NCBI GenBank assembly: GCA_905215345.1
Contig: CAJMPR010000011.1
Span: 1-64,000, forward strand
From: an uncultured bacterium
GTDB lineage: Bacteria > Bacteroidota > Bacteroidia > Bacteroidales > Bacteroidaceae
DNA length: 64,000 nucleotides
Reading direction: 5' to 3'
Part shown: one piece after another, positions 27,426-37,477 of the stretch
Numbering within the stretch: position 1 is the stretch's first letter
Layout of the letters: each line of letters opens with the position of its first letter
The notes under the pieces: model-generated
The model's database searches: none
What the model was told of the DNA's origin: nothing
Seen by the model: the letters and a program-made list of their open reading frames with translations, nothing else
Translations under genes and position numbers: made by a program

Positions 27426-27619
27426 AGGTCGCTTCTTTAATCTTTCTATGCAAAGGTACAGAAAAAGATTTGCAGGACGGGTATATGAGAGGATTTATTA
27501 TGAAATGCTCTCTTGTAAATCAAGTTTGCCTATGGTGAAAAATCTGTTTGATGTACATCAAAGTAAGTTTTGATATACTTGATAATCTCATTGTATGTAC
27601 ATCATAATTCTTTTCTTTA

Positions 27620-27651
27620 TTTGCACAGATAACATTATCCTTTTATCTTTG
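27620..27651 (+). promoter_or_regulatory. Promoter of the DUF2148/agmatine gene cluster
   Basis: TTTG (27620-27623), 20 bp, TATCTTTG (27644-27651) is a full-consensus Bacteroides promoter ending 26 bp before the ATG at 27678. Confidence 0.8.
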
Positions 27652-27677
27652 TCTCACTAATTAATTCAGAGAAAGAT

Positions 27678-28220
27678 ATGATACAGAACGAACGAGATTG
27701 TCGCCATGAGCATGTGCTCGATATAGCAAGACAAATGTTGACTGCTGCCCGTACAGCTCCTAAGGGAAAAGGTATTGATGTAATTGAAGCTGCTTTGGTT
27801 ACAGGTGAAGACCTTAAGAAGTTATCGGATAAAATGATTGCCATGGCAGAAGAGTTGGGTATGAAGTTTTTTCTCCGCGATGCCGCAAACATTTTACAGG
27901 CGGAATGTGTAGTAATAATAGGTACGCGTGAGCAGGCACAAGGCTTGAATTGCGGTCATTGTGGTTTCCCCACTTGTGCCGGTCGTCCTGAAAACGTGCC
28001 CTGTGCCCTGAATACGGTGGATGTAGGTATTGCTTTAGGTTCGGCTTGCGCGATGGCTGCAGATATGCGTGTGGATACTCGGGTAATGTTTTCTGCCGGA
28101 CTTGCCGTACAACGAATGGAATGGCTGAAAGACTGTAAAACTGTATTCGCTGTTCCAGTGAGCGCTTCTTCCAAGAATCCGTTCTTTGACCGGAAGCCTA
28201 AAGAGAACCCTGTACAATAG
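27678..28220 (+). CDS. DUF2148 ferredoxin-like domain protein
   Basis: A 180-residue cytosolic protein of the DUF2148 family. The cysteine cluster CGHCGFPTCAGRPENVPC (about 94-111) resembles a 4Fe-4S binding loop and is the defining feature. A Gly/Ala-rich stretch (IALGSACAMAADMRVDTRVM) follows. Function is unknown; an iron-sulphur redox or sensing role is inference. It is followed by the agmatine genes with a 30-bp gap and shares their promoter, although no biochemical link is known. Confidence 0.85.
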   Translation: MIQNERDCRHEHVLDIARQMLTAARTAPKGKGIDVIEAALVTGEDLKKLSDKMIAMAEELGMKFFLRDAANILQAECVVIIGTREQAQGLNCGHCGFPTCAGRPENVPCALNTVDVGIALGSACAMAADMRVDTRVMFSAGLAVQRMEWLKDCKTVFAVPVSASSKNPFFDRKPKENPVQ

Positions 28221-28250
28221 TGAGTTTATTGATATTTTAAATAATAAATT

Positions 28251-29366
28251 ATGGGATATTTCGTCGGGATACCATTGGGAGGGGCAACAGAAAAGGATTG
28301 TCAGGTTCGTTTTGGTAAGAATATGACTTTTCAGGTAGAAATGCGCGCTCCTCATCTGCCGGCAGAATGGACTTTGCAGAGTGGCATACAGTTGACTTGG
28401 CCTCATGCGGGGACTGATTGGGTGTATATGCTGGAGGAGGTACAGAAATGCTTTGTTGTCATTGCTTCCGAAATAGCAAAACGGGAACTGTTGTTGATTG
28501 TAACTCCGGAGCCTGAAGAAGTAAAGAAGCAAATATCCGCCTCGGTTAACATGGATAATGTTCGTTTTCTGGAATGTGAAACGAATGATACCTGGGCACG
28601 CGACCATGGGGCCATTACAATGATGGATGCAGACGGACCTTCCCTGCTTGATTTTAAATTTAATGGTTGGGGGCTGAAGTTTGCTTCTGATAAGGATAAC
28701 TTGATTACCCGCCGCGCTGTTGAAGCTGGAGCATTAAAGGGGCGATACGTCAATCGTTTAGGCTTTGTACTTGAGGGAGGTTCTGTTGAGAGTGACGGCA
28801 TGGGAACGCTGCTTACTACCTCAGAATGTTTACTTTCTCCCAATCGTAACGGACAATTAAATAAGGTGGAAATTGAAGAGTATCTTCGCTCTACTTTCCA
28901 TTTGGAGCGTGTACTTTGGTTGGATTATGGTTATTTGGCCGGAGATGATACTGACAGTCACATAGATACCCTTGCACGTTTTTGCTCATCGGACACTATT
29001 GCTTATGTGCAATGTACCGACAGGGATGATGAGCATTACGAAGCATTACACAAAATGGAGGAGCAACTTAAAACTTTCCGCACATTGGATGGCATGCCAT
29101 ATCGTTTGTTGGCATTACCAATGGTTGATAAGATTGAAGAGGAAGGTGAACGTCTTCCCGCCACATACGCCAATTTCCTGATAATGAACGATGCGGTGCT
29201 TTATCCTATCTATAATCAACCGGAAAATGATGTACGTGCCAAAAGTGTGTTACAAGAAGCTTTTCCCGATTATGAAATTGTCGGCATTGATTGCAGAGCG
29301 TTGATTAAACAACATGGTTCGCTTCATTGTGTTACGATGCAGTATCCGGTGGGGGTAATTTGCTGA
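28251..29366 (+). CDS. aguA: Agmatine deiminase
   Basis: Converts agmatine to N-carbamoylputrescine plus ammonia in the cytosol. Guanidine-modifying-fold catalytic residues are visible: WARDHG (Asp/His), LEGGSVESDG, HIDTLARF (His) and the nucleophile in GSLHCVTMQYP near the C terminus. The longest frame gives 371 residues, but the family usually starts just before a PAEW motif; the ATG at 28323 (MTFQVEMRAPHLPAEW) is a plausible alternative start. It precedes the amidase that completes conversion to putrescine. Confidence 0.93.
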   Translation: MGYFVGIPLGGATEKDCQVRFGKNMTFQVEMRAPHLPAEWTLQSGIQLTWPHAGTDWVYMLEEVQKCFVVIASEIAKRELLLIVTPEPEEVKKQISASVNMDNVRFLECETNDTWARDHGAITMMDADGPSLLDFKFNGWGLKFASDKDNLITRRAVEAGALKGRYVNRLGFVLEGGSVESDGMGTLLTTSECLLSPNRNGQLNKVEIEEYLRSTFHLERVLWLDYGYLAGDDTDSHIDTLARFCSSDTIAYVQCTDRDDEHYEALHKMEEQLKTFRTLDGMPYRLLALPMVDKIEEEGERLPATYANFLIMNDAVLYPIYNQPENDVRAKSVLQEAFPDYEIVGIDCRALIKQHGSLHCVTMQYPVGVIC

Positions 29367-29446
29367 AAGTTGCCAAGTTGACGTTTATGTTTATTGAAGG
29401 AGGAAGAACCCCTATTTAAATATCAGAATTCAAATAAATCCTAAAT

Positions 29447-30331
29447 ATGAAAAAGATTAAAGTAGGCATCATTCAACAGGCGAACACCGCAGATATCAAG
29501 ACTAATCTGATGAATCTTGCCAAGAGTATAGAAGCTTGTGCGGCTCATGGTGCTCAATTGGTGGTATTGCAGGAGTTGCATAATTCGTTGTACTTTTGCC
29601 AGACAGAGAATACACAACTATTCGATTTGGCCGAAACTATTCCCGGTCCGTCTACCGGATTCTATTCCGAATTAGCAGCTGCTAATGATATAGTACTTGT
29701 GACTTCTTTGTTTGAAAAGCGTGCTCCGGGACTGTATCATAATACTGCTGTTGTTTTTGAACGTGACGGAAGTATTGCCGGTAAATACCGCAAAATGCAT
29801 ATACCTGACGATCCGGCGTATTATGAGAAGTTTTATTTTACTCCCGGTGATTTGGGATTTGAACCTATACAAACTTCACTTGGTAAGTTAGGGGTTTTGG
29901 TGTGTTGGGACCAATGGTATCCCGAAGCTGCTCGCCTAATGGCATTGAAAGGTGCTGAAATATTGATTTATCCTACAGCTATTGGTTGGGAAAGTAGTGA
30001 TGCAGATGATGAAAAGGCTCGTCAGCTCAATGCGTGGATTATCTCTCAACGCGGACACGCAGTAGCTAATGGGCTACCGGTAATTTCGGTAAATCGTGTG
30101 GGGCATGAACCTGATCCTTCTTTGCAAACCAATGGTATTCAATTTTGGGGAAACAGTTTTGTAGTAGGTCCTCAAGGTGAGTTTCTGGCGCAAGCCGGAA
30201 ATGATGTTCCAGAAAATATAGTAGTAGAAATTGATTTGGAACGTTCGGAAAATGTCCGTCGCTGGTGGCCGTTTTTGCGTGATCGTAGAATTGATGCTTA
30301 TCAGGGGATAACACAGCGCTTTCTTGATTGA
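29447..30331 (+). CDS. aguB: N-carbamoylputrescine amidase
   Basis: A nitrilase-superfamily enzyme of 294 residues that hydrolyses N-carbamoylputrescine to putrescine, completing the agmatine route for polyamine synthesis. The Glu-Lys-Cys triad is visible: VVLQELHN (Glu about 44), KYRKMHIPDD (Lys) and GVLVCWDQWYPEAA (Cys about 151). The block HIPDDPAYYEKFYFTPGD is diagnostic for the subfamily. The 80-bp gap from aguA contains a copy of the AGTTGCCAAGTTGAC repeat seen near 15330. Confidence 0.95.
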   Translation: MKKIKVGIIQQANTADIKTNLMNLAKSIEACAAHGAQLVVLQELHNSLYFCQTENTQLFDLAETIPGPSTGFYSELAAANDIVLVTSLFEKRAPGLYHNTAVVFERDGSIAGKYRKMHIPDDPAYYEKFYFTPGDLGFEPIQTSLGKLGVLVCWDQWYPEAARLMALKGAEILIYPTAIGWESSDADDEKARQLNAWIISQRGHAVANGLPVISVNRVGHEPDPSLQTNGIQFWGNSFVVGPQGEFLAQAGNDVPENIVVEIDLERSENVRRWWPFLRDRRIDAYQGITQRFLD

Positions 30332-30439
30332 TTATAATTCGTACCAGAGATTTATATTAACTTAATTTTGATGTAACTTTTGTTCATTCTCTATACGAAT
30401 AAAACAGATGATGCGTATGGTGAAACATATTATCTGTTT

Positions 30440-30820
30440 CTACTTGAATGTTACTTTTTTGTTCATTAGGAAGTTAACTCCACCATAGATAAACAGTCCC
30501 AGAAACTGGGCTAAATATTCGTCGCAGTTCAATCCTTCCACCAATCCTATAAGAAATAGGAATTGTGCCCCGTAAGCCATTCCAAAAGCTATAGAAAAGA
30601 GCAGCACTTGTCGCCAAGTGTTGCTCTTCTTTTCTAAAGGAAATATCCAATATTTGCACCACACAAAGTTGTGAGTTTGTGCAAGTATATAAGCTGTTAC
30701 ATTAGAGAGCATATAATTGATATCCAATTTATCCATCATTATCCAAATGGTAATCGCTGTAATTAAAGCATTCAGTGTACCGATTACTGCAAAACGAAAA
30801 ATACGTGTGGATTCTTTCAC
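30440..30820 (-). CDS. GtrA-family membrane protein
   Basis: A 126-residue protein with four predicted membrane helices and the GtrA/PF04138 pattern (RFAVIGTLNALITAITIWIM at the start, FLMNKKVTF at the end). Family members are thought to flip or support transfer of lipid-linked sugars. It lies 18 bp downstream of aspS on the same strand and is probably co-transcribed. A weak hairpin (AAACAGAT/ATCTGTTT, 30402-30439) ends the unit. Confidence 0.88.
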   Translation of the reverse strand: MKESTRIFRFAVIGTLNALITAITIWIMMDKLDINYMLSNVTAYILAQTHNFVWCKYWIFPLEKKSNTWRQVLLFSIAFGMAYGAQFLFLIGLVEGLNCDEYLAQFLGLFIYGGVNFLMNKKVTFK

Positions 30821-30838
30821 TCTCTTCTAATCTGTTTT

Positions 30839-32596
30839 TTATTCTTTTATGTCGATAATCAGATTGAGTTCATCCAATTGTTTCTGATCAATGCCGGAAG
30901 GAGCATCCAACATAACATCACGACCGGAATTATTCTTGGGGAATGCAATGCAGTCGCGAATACTGTCGAGACCGGCAAAGATACTTACCCAGCGGTCGAG
31001 ACCGTATGCCAAACCACCGTGAGGAGGAGCACCGAACTTGAAAGCATTCATCAAGAAACCAAATTGTTCTTCAGCTTTCTCTGCAGTAAATCCTAAAATT
31101 TTGAACATCTTAGCTTGCAACTCAGCATCGTGGATACGGATGGAGCCGCCACCCACTTCAATACCATTACATACCATATCATAGGCATCGGCACGAACTG
31201 CCGCCGGATCGCTGTCCAGTAAAGCAATATCTTCGTCTTTCGGATGAGTGAACGGATGATGCATAGCCATCAGACGGCCTTCTTCTTCACTCCATTCGAA
31301 CATTGGGAAGTCAACTACCCAAAGTAATGCGAATTTATTCTTATCACGCAAGCCCAACTGGCTACCCATTTCAAGACGGAGCTCATTCAGTTGTTTACGG
31401 GTTTTCATTGTGTCGTCACCGCTTAGAATGAGAATTAAGTCACCCGGTTTCGCATCAAAAGCAGCTTTCATTTCCTGAAGAACTTCTTGTGTATAGAACT
31501 TATCTACGCTTGATTTGACACTACCGTCGGCTTCTATACGGGCATAAACCATTCCCTTAGCACCGATTTGCGGACGTTTCACGAAGTCGGTGAGTGCATC
31601 CAGTTGCTTGCGGGTATAGCTTGCAGCACCTTCGGCACAGATACCACCGATGTATTCAGCGCTGTCGAACACGGAGAAACCATGACCTTTCATAATATCC
31701 ATCAATTCCACGAACTTCATTCCGAAACGGAGGTCGGGCTTATCACTACCGTAATATTTCATAGCGTCTGCCCACGGCATACGTTGGAACGGTACTTCCA
31801 AATCTACCCCACGGATTTCTTTGAATAGATATTTGGCCATACCTTCGAATAGTTCAAGAACATCGTCCTGCTGTACAAATGACATTTCACAGTCAATCTG
31901 AGTAAATTCAGGCTGACGGTCGGCACGCAAATCTTCGTCACGGAAACATTTGGCTATTTGGAAGTAACGGTCGAAACCGGATACCATTAATAACTGTTTT
32001 AATGTCTGCGGACTTTGTGGCAATGCATAAAATTGTCCCGGGTTCATACGTGAAGGAACAACGAAGTCGCGTGCCCCTTCGGGAGTAGATGCAATAAGAA
32101 GTGGAGTTTCTACTTCGATAAATCCTTTGCTATCCAAATATTTACGAACTTCAATTGTCATTTTATGACGCAGTTCCAGATTCTTGCGTACATTAGCACG
32201 GCGTAAATCCAAATAACGATACTTCATACGAATATCGTCACCACCATCTGTGTTTTCTTCAATAGTGAAAGGTGGAGTTAATGCAGAATTTAATACATTC
32301 AACTCTGACACAATGATTTCAACATCTCCGGTAGGAATATTATTGTTTTTATTGAAGCGCTCGTTTACAGTACCTACTATTTGAATAACGAACTCACGTC
32401 CCAAACGATTGGCCTGTTCACAAAGCTCTGCATTTACCTCTTCATTGAAGACTAATTGAGTGATTCCATAACGATCCCGGAGGTCTATAAAAGTCATACC
32501 TCCCATTTTACGGCTACGCTGTACCCAGCCTGCCAGTGTCACTTGCTTATTGACATCGGAGATACGCAGTTCTCCGCAGGTGTGTGATCTATACAT
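30839..32596 (-). CDS. aspS: Aspartyl-tRNA synthetase
   Basis: A class II synthetase of 585 residues that charges tRNA-Asp. The N-terminal OB-fold anticodon domain is present (MYRSHTCGELR...GWVQRSRKMGGMTFIDLRDR). It is followed by the catalytic core with motif 2 (FRDEDLRADRQPEFTQID), the bacterial GAD insert (about 290-410) and motif 3 (GGLAYGLDRWVSI). Length and insert mark the bacterial type. Confidence 0.98.
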   Translation of the reverse strand: MYRSHTCGELRISDVNKQVTLAGWVQRSRKMGGMTFIDLRDRYGITQLVFNEEVNAELCEQANRLGREFVIQIVGTVNERFNKNNNIPTGDVEIIVSELNVLNSALTPPFTIEENTDGGDDIRMKYRYLDLRRANVRKNLELRHKMTIEVRKYLDSKGFIEVETPLLIASTPEGARDFVVPSRMNPGQFYALPQSPQTLKQLLMVSGFDRYFQIAKCFRDEDLRADRQPEFTQIDCEMSFVQQDDVLELFEGMAKYLFKEIRGVDLEVPFQRMPWADAMKYYGSDKPDLRFGMKFVELMDIMKGHGFSVFDSAEYIGGICAEGAASYTRKQLDALTDFVKRPQIGAKGMVYARIEADGSVKSSVDKFYTQEVLQEMKAAFDAKPGDLILILSGDDTMKTRKQLNELRLEMGSQLGLRDKNKFALLWVVDFPMFEWSEEEGRLMAMHHPFTHPKDEDIALLDSDPAAVRADAYDMVCNGIEVGGGSIRIHDAELQAKMFKILGFTAEKAEEQFGFLMNAFKFGAPPHGGLAYGLDRWVSIFAGLDSIRDCIAFPKNNSGRDVMLDAPSGIDQKQLDELNLIIDIKE

Positions 32597-32713
32597 TTTT
32601 ATCTATACTTTTATAATTTATTCTTTCAACTATATGATGAAAATCATTGCATAAATATCGTGCAAAAATACATAAAACATATTATATGACATATCAAATG
32701 CAAAGAGTTTATT

Positions 32714-34957
32714 TTAAAAAACAATTTTGCCTGGCAATATGATTGTGAAACGGCTTCCTTTTCCTTGTTCAGACCATAATTCTATTCTTCCATTCAACTT
32801 TTCGATGATACTTTGGCATATAGATAGTCCTAATCCTGCACCTTGGGCAAATTCATCGTGTTTATAAAAACGATTGAAAATGATTTCTTTTTCTGCTGGT
32901 GCTATTCCCTGCCCTGTATCTTCTACATATACTACTACTTCCGATTTTTCCTGAAGATAATCGTATCCGATCTTAATGCTTCCTTCCTTTGTAAATTTAC
33001 AGGCATTATTCAGAAAGTTGGTTATGACTTGAATAAAGCGATTCTTATCTACATCTATTTCAATAGTTGCTTTACCATCTGTTTCTTTAATAAACTGTAA
33101 TTGTGGTGGGATTATAAGTTGATAAGTTGAGTATATGCCATCTATGATATTATTAACATGACATTTTTCGAAAGTAAATGACATATATCCGGATTTGAGC
33201 CGGGATAATTCCAATATATCATTAATAAGTTTAAGCAACAGTTCGTTGTTGCGGCTTATTGCTTCTACATAGTCTTGTCTTTCATTCATTTCCACTTCTT
33301 CTGAAGCCAATAATGTTGAAAAACCTACGATGGCATTTAACGGAGTACGAATCTCATGACTCATATTAGCAAGAAAAGACTCTTTCAATTCAGCTTTTTC
33401 CGCCAATTTACGTGCTTCTTCCAGTTCTAATTCACGCTTTTTAAATGTTTCAATATTCAATAATAATCCCGCTGTACGATATTCCCCTGACTCTAAACGC
33501 GTTGTTGTATATCGGAACTCCCACCATTGATATCCCTTTCTATTAAAGTCACAGCGCATTTGGGAAATTTCTTTTTGGGCTTCGGGAAGTTTCATCCAGT
33601 TTTTCCAGAAAAGGTCATGGTGTTCGGAATGAATAAAAAGTTCCAGTTCTTCTATGGTCGGTATTTGTTTTTTTACTCCTTGCGCTTGCCAGAAGGCTGT
33701 TTCAAATATGAATTTCCCATCTTCATATTTCCATGCATAGGTATCACTTCCCTCAATGGCAAGTGCCAATGTTTCTTTTTCATCTGCCAGTGCATGTAGA
33801 GCTTTCTTTTTCCTTTTTTGTTCGCGTCTGTACAGAAAAACCAGCCATGTGATAATGGATACTATTAAAAGACATGAAGAAGCTAACATAACAATCCAAA
33901 GTGCCCTATATTTTATATGGAAGGGCATATTGATTATGGTATATTGAGAAGGTATTTTATTGAGAGGAATACCACGCAATTTCATTATTTCCCAATCTAT
34001 CAGATATTTTTTACCGCTTTCTTTAATAGAAATGTCCGACGGTTTCTTTCCGCGAAGGATTTGGACCGTAGCTGCTACTTCCTCCTCTACTTGTGTAGAG
34101 AGGGGGGTAAAATATCCGCCAAGTAATTTTTCTCCAAAACCAAATGCTTCGTTTATTGTCGTGAAACTGGGGCTATATGCTATATTACTGATGTTTACAG
34201 TCGTAAAATCACGTTTAGCCTGTAAATAACATCGCCCTTTTTCATATTTGCTCAGTGACCATATAAGCCCTCCGTCACCAGTCCTATCACTATTGTTACG
34301 TACGGATATAGTTGTAAAAAATGTGTACCCTCTCTGTTTATATTGAATATATTCTTGGCGTTTTAATCTATTGGAATATACAATTTTCTTATTTTTAAAC
34401 TGTTCGGAAAGATCTGCACGTATTTTCCTATCTAAAAAAGTGCTATCTAAAAGAATATAGAAATTTGTATCTTCTCCTAAAATAGATTTTGCCATTTCAA
34501 TATTAGGTATAAAGTCTATTTTGTCATGGAAACCGGTAACATTGGTATACTGTTTGATTAAATCCCAATTGGGGTAATTTACGCCACTAAAAACAATCGG
34601 AACTCGTTTAGCTAAGGGGTGGTCACATTTTAGTAAAGAATAAGTCGCTTGGTCGTCATTAACAATAATAGCTTCCGGTTTCCAGGCTGTGACAGAGTCT
34701 AACATACGCCTCATCCTATCCAATTCCGCCTTTTCCTGATACGATTCGCAATCAAGATAAAGGATGCAAAGGTCTGCATTAATTTTTTTCTTTTGGAATT
34801 CCTTTGCTATTAAATGATTAAACTGGGGGTAACCGGCATAACTTTCTTCGTATGAGTGTATAATTAAAATGCGTCTGGTTTCTTTCTTTGTACAACTAAT
34901 AGCACAGCCCCAGAATAAAATCACACATATAAGTAGTTGTATACCTCTGTTTTTCAT
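32714..34957 (-). CDS. Membrane sensor histidine kinase with periplasmic-binding sensor
   Basis: A 747-residue kinase. The N terminus has a lipoprotein-like signal (WGCAISC) and an ABC-substrate-binding-like sensor domain (about 30-330). A membrane helix (about 352-375), a PAS-like domain (about 390-505) and the HisKA helix with FLANMSHEIRTPLNAI carrying the phosphorylated His follow. The HATPase domain has FLNNACKF, VEDTGQGIAP and GAGLGLSI. There is no receiver or DNA-binding domain, and no response regulator lies nearby, so the partner is encoded elsewhere. The next gene (lipid kinase) is only 4 bp upstream. Confidence 0.9.
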   Translation of the reverse strand: MKNRGIQLLICVILFWGCAISCTKKETRRILIIHSYEESYAGYPQFNHLIAKEFQKKKINADLCILYLDCESYQEKAELDRMRRMLDSVTAWKPEAIIVNDDQATYSLLKCDHPLAKRVPIVFSGVNYPNWDLIKQYTNVTGFHDKIDFIPNIEMAKSILGEDTNFYILLDSTFLDRKIRADLSEQFKNKKIVYSNRLKRQEYIQYKQRGYTFFTTISVRNNSDRTGDGGLIWSLSKYEKGRCYLQAKRDFTTVNISNIAYSPSFTTINEAFGFGEKLLGGYFTPLSTQVEEEVAATVQILRGKKPSDISIKESGKKYLIDWEIMKLRGIPLNKIPSQYTIINMPFHIKYRALWIVMLASSCLLIVSIITWLVFLYRREQKRKKKALHALADEKETLALAIEGSDTYAWKYEDGKFIFETAFWQAQGVKKQIPTIEELELFIHSEHHDLFWKNWMKLPEAQKEISQMRCDFNRKGYQWWEFRYTTTRLESGEYRTAGLLLNIETFKKRELELEEARKLAEKAELKESFLANMSHEIRTPLNAIVGFSTLLASEEVEMNERQDYVEAISRNNELLLKLINDILELSRLKSGYMSFTFEKCHVNNIIDGIYSTYQLIIPPQLQFIKETDGKATIEIDVDKNRFIQVITNFLNNACKFTKEGSIKIGYDYLQEKSEVVVYVEDTGQGIAPAEKEIIFNRFYKHDEFAQGAGLGLSICQSIIEKLNGRIELWSEQGKGSRFTIILPGKIVF

Positions 34958-34961
34958 GACA

Positions 34962-36005
34962 TTAAATTTTAGTCAGTTTCTTTATCTGCTCTTTGCCTCT
35001 GTCTATTATCATTTTGTTTTTGTGAGTGATATCTTCCATAATGGCCTCATTGATCTGTTTTAATCCATTGATATAATCTTGGGCACGCTGTAACACATTC
35101 ATGGTGTCTTTTTCTGCATTTTTAGGTACGATAACTTGTAGTCCCCTTTGAAGTATATCTACATCAATATGTTCTCCCATCATCATTGGGTCACCATCAA
35201 AATGTATCACACCCGGTTTGGAACGATGGATACGCAATGTTTTACAACGAAAAGTTTTGATCCGACTGTTTTGGTCTATAGTCTTGTTGAATAATTGAAA
35301 AGATAATGCAGGTACGTCCAGAACTGTAAACGGCTCTAAGATTGTCACGTCCAGTAACCCGTCATTGAGAGTAGCTTGTGGAGTTATATATGCATTATTT
35401 CCATATTGTGATGCATTTCCACAAGCTATCAGAAATGCTTTGTAGCGTAATGTGCTACCATCCATTTCCAATTCATATGTTTCCGGACGATATTTCAGAC
35501 TTTCAAGTAATGTCTTTTCCAGATAAATGAGTGGTCCTCTCCTACCTGCTTTGGAGAATTTCAGACTAACAAATGCGTCAAAACCGACACCGCATGTACA
35601 GAAAAAAGGTATATCATTGATTTTTCCGTAATCAATAATGTCTATTAGTCCTTCATTTATAATCTCGACAGCTTTTTTCGGTTCCATTGGTATTTGCAAA
35701 TGACGGGCAAGTCCATTTCCTGAACCACATGGAATAATACCCAGTGCTGTTTTTGTATGTACCAACGAACGTGCTATTTCATTGATAGTTCCATCTCCTC
35801 CGATTGCAACGACTGCAAATGCTTCTTCTTTTGCTTTCTGTAAGGCTATTTCTACTGCATGCCCTGCCCATTCAGTATATATTATTTCCGGTATATACTT
35901 ACTTTTATCCAACTTTTCATCCAGTAACTTCAAAATCTGCTCTTTGCTCTGGGTGCCCGATATCGGATTTATTATAAATGATATTTTCTTTTTATTATCG
36001 TCCAT
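34962..36005 (-). CDS. Diacylglycerol/sphingosine-type lipid kinase
   Basis: A DgkB/YegS-family lipid kinase. I start it at the ATG at 36005 (MDDNKKKISFIINPISG), which matches the family; an upstream in-frame ATG at 36038 adds a poor leader. The catalytic-domain glycine motif AIGGDGTINEIA and PCGSGNGLARHL are intact. The second, beta-sandwich domain is present to the end (347 residues). It lies divergent from serine palmitoyltransferase, so a sphingoid base or ceramide is a possible substrate; diacylglycerol is the default. Confidence 0.9.
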   Translation of the reverse strand: MDDNKKKISFIINPISGTQSKEQILKLLDEKLDKSKYIPEIIYTEWAGHAVEIALQKAKEEAFAVVAIGGDGTINEIARSLVHTKTALGIIPCGSGNGLARHLQIPMEPKKAVEIINEGLIDIIDYGKINDIPFFCTCGVGFDAFVSLKFSKAGRRGPLIYLEKTLLESLKYRPETYELEMDGSTLRYKAFLIACGNASQYGNNAYITPQATLNDGLLDVTILEPFTVLDVPALSFQLFNKTIDQNSRIKTFRCKTLRIHRSKPGVIHFDGDPMMMGEHIDVDILQRGLQVIVPKNAEKDTMNVLQRAQDYINGLKQINEAIMEDITHKNKMIIDRGKEQIKKLTKI

Positions 36006-36141
36006 TCGAAGGGATATTATTATGCAATTTTCTATCATGCAAAAGTAATATAAATCCTTTAAATTTTAACCATCTGAATCTCTTAAAACGAGTTATAGTA
36101 GATTTTTTAGAGTAAATGAAACAGATAACAACATATTTTGC

Positions 36142-36149
36142 TATCTTTG
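36142..36149 (+). promoter_or_regulatory. -7 element of the serine palmitoyltransferase gene
   Basis: TATCTTTG at 36142-36149 matches the Bacteroides -7 consensus. No clear -33 TTTG lies 20 bp upstream. It falls downstream of the in-frame ATG at 36116 and so supports the start at 36212. Confidence 0.55.
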
Positions 36150-36211
36150 CCCCCTGTTTTTTAAGGACTCGTTTTAATAGAATTAAATATTCATTATATA
36201 AAAGACATTTC

Positions 36212-37399
36212 ATGGGTTTACTACAAGACAAATTTGCGAAATATGATTTGCCGCAACAATTTATGGCAAAAGGGGTATACCCTTATTTTCGCACAATAAA
36301 CAGCCATCAGGATACTGAAGTGATGATGGATGGTAAAAAGGTTTTGATGTTCGGTTCGAACGCATATATGGGCCTTACTTACGACAAACGAATTATTGAT
36401 GCTTCAATAGCTGCTACGGAAAAATATGGTACGGGATGTGCAGGTTCCCGTTTTCTGAATGGTACTCTTGATATACATGTAGAATTGGAAAAAGAATTGG
36501 CTGAATTCGTTGGTAAAGATGAAGCGCTCTGTTTTTCTACCGGTTTTACTGTAAATGAGGGTATTATTCCTGCTGTAGTGGGACGTGGAGATTATATCAT
36601 CTGTGATGATCGTGACCATGCCTCCATTGTAGACGGACGTCGTCTTTCATTTGCTACACAGTTAAAGTATAAGCATAATGATATGGAGGACCTTGAAAAG
36701 GAGCTTCAAAAGTGCGAACCTGATTCTGTTAAACTTATTGTTGTCGATGGAGTATTCTCTATGGAAGGTGACTTGGCAAACTTGCCTGAAATAGTTCGTC
36801 TGAAGAAGAAGTACAATGCCAGTATCTATGTAGATGAAGCTCATGGGTTAGGTGTATTTGGTAAGCAAGGTCGTGGCGTTTGTGATCATTTTGGGGTTAC
36901 TGACGATATTGATTTGATTATGGGTACATTCAGCAAATCATTAGCCTCTATCGGTGGTTTTATTGCCGGTGACAAAGCAGTTATAAATTGGTTGCGTCAT
37001 AACGCTCGTTCTTATATATTCCAGGCAAGTAGTACACCGGGTGCAACAGCTGCAGCTCGTGAGGCTCTTCATATCATTAAATCTGAGCCAGAACGTATTC
37101 AAAGTCTTTGGGATATTACTAATTATGCTTTGAAGAGTTTCCGTGGTGCTGGTTTTGAAATTGGCGAGACAGAGTCTCCTATTATACCTTTATATGTACG
37201 GGATACAGAAAAGACATTTGTAGTGACAAAGATGGCTTTTGATGAAGGTATCTTCATTAATCCGGTTATTCCTCCTGCATGTGCTCCTCAAGATACATTG
37301 GTGCGTGTGGCGTTAATGGCTACTCATACTAAAGAACAGGTGGATTATGCCGTAGATAAATTGACGAAATGTTTTAAAGCATTGGGAGTAATTGAATAA
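36212..37399 (+). CDS. spt: Serine palmitoyltransferase
   Basis: A PLP enzyme of the alpha-oxoamine synthase family that joins serine and acyl-CoA, the first step of Bacteroides sphingolipid synthesis. From 36212 the product begins MGLLQDKFAKYDLPQQF, 395 residues. Motifs are ALCFSTGFTVNEG, DDRDHASIVDG, VDEAHGLGVFG and the PLP-lysine block GTFSKSLASIGGF. An upstream in-frame ATG at 36116 would add 32 residues but precedes the promoter. 2-Amino-3-ketobutyrate CoA ligase is a close relative; length and residues suit Spt, and Bacteroides context favours it. A terminator follows. Confidence 0.9.
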   Translation: MGLLQDKFAKYDLPQQFMAKGVYPYFRTINSHQDTEVMMDGKKVLMFGSNAYMGLTYDKRIIDASIAATEKYGTGCAGSRFLNGTLDIHVELEKELAEFVGKDEALCFSTGFTVNEGIIPAVVGRGDYIICDDRDHASIVDGRRLSFATQLKYKHNDMEDLEKELQKCEPDSVKLIVVDGVFSMEGDLANLPEIVRLKKKYNASIYVDEAHGLGVFGKQGRGVCDHFGVTDDIDLIMGTFSKSLASIGGFIAGDKAVINWLRHNARSYIFQASSTPGATAAAREALHIIKSEPERIQSLWDITNYALKSFRGAGFEIGETESPIIPLYVRDTEKTFVVTKMAFDEGIFINPVIPPACAPQDTLVRVALMATHTKEQVDYAVDKLTKCFKALGVIE

Positions 37400-37420
37400 A
37401 CTGATAAAAAAAGAATATGG

Positions 37421-37458
37421 AACCGTTTAACCAGAATTGGATTAAACGGTTTTCTTTT
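37421..37458 (+). terminator. Terminator of spt
   Basis: AACCGTTTAA (37421-37430) pairs perfectly with TTAAACGGTT (37442-37451), followed by a T-rich run. Confidence 0.85.
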
Positions 37459-37477
37459 ATGAACTATACTAAACAAA

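Noticed and set aside
28035..28607. 190-codon minus-strand frame over the DUF2148 and aguA genes
   Set aside because: It spans the boundary of two well-supported genes in antisense and has no domain.
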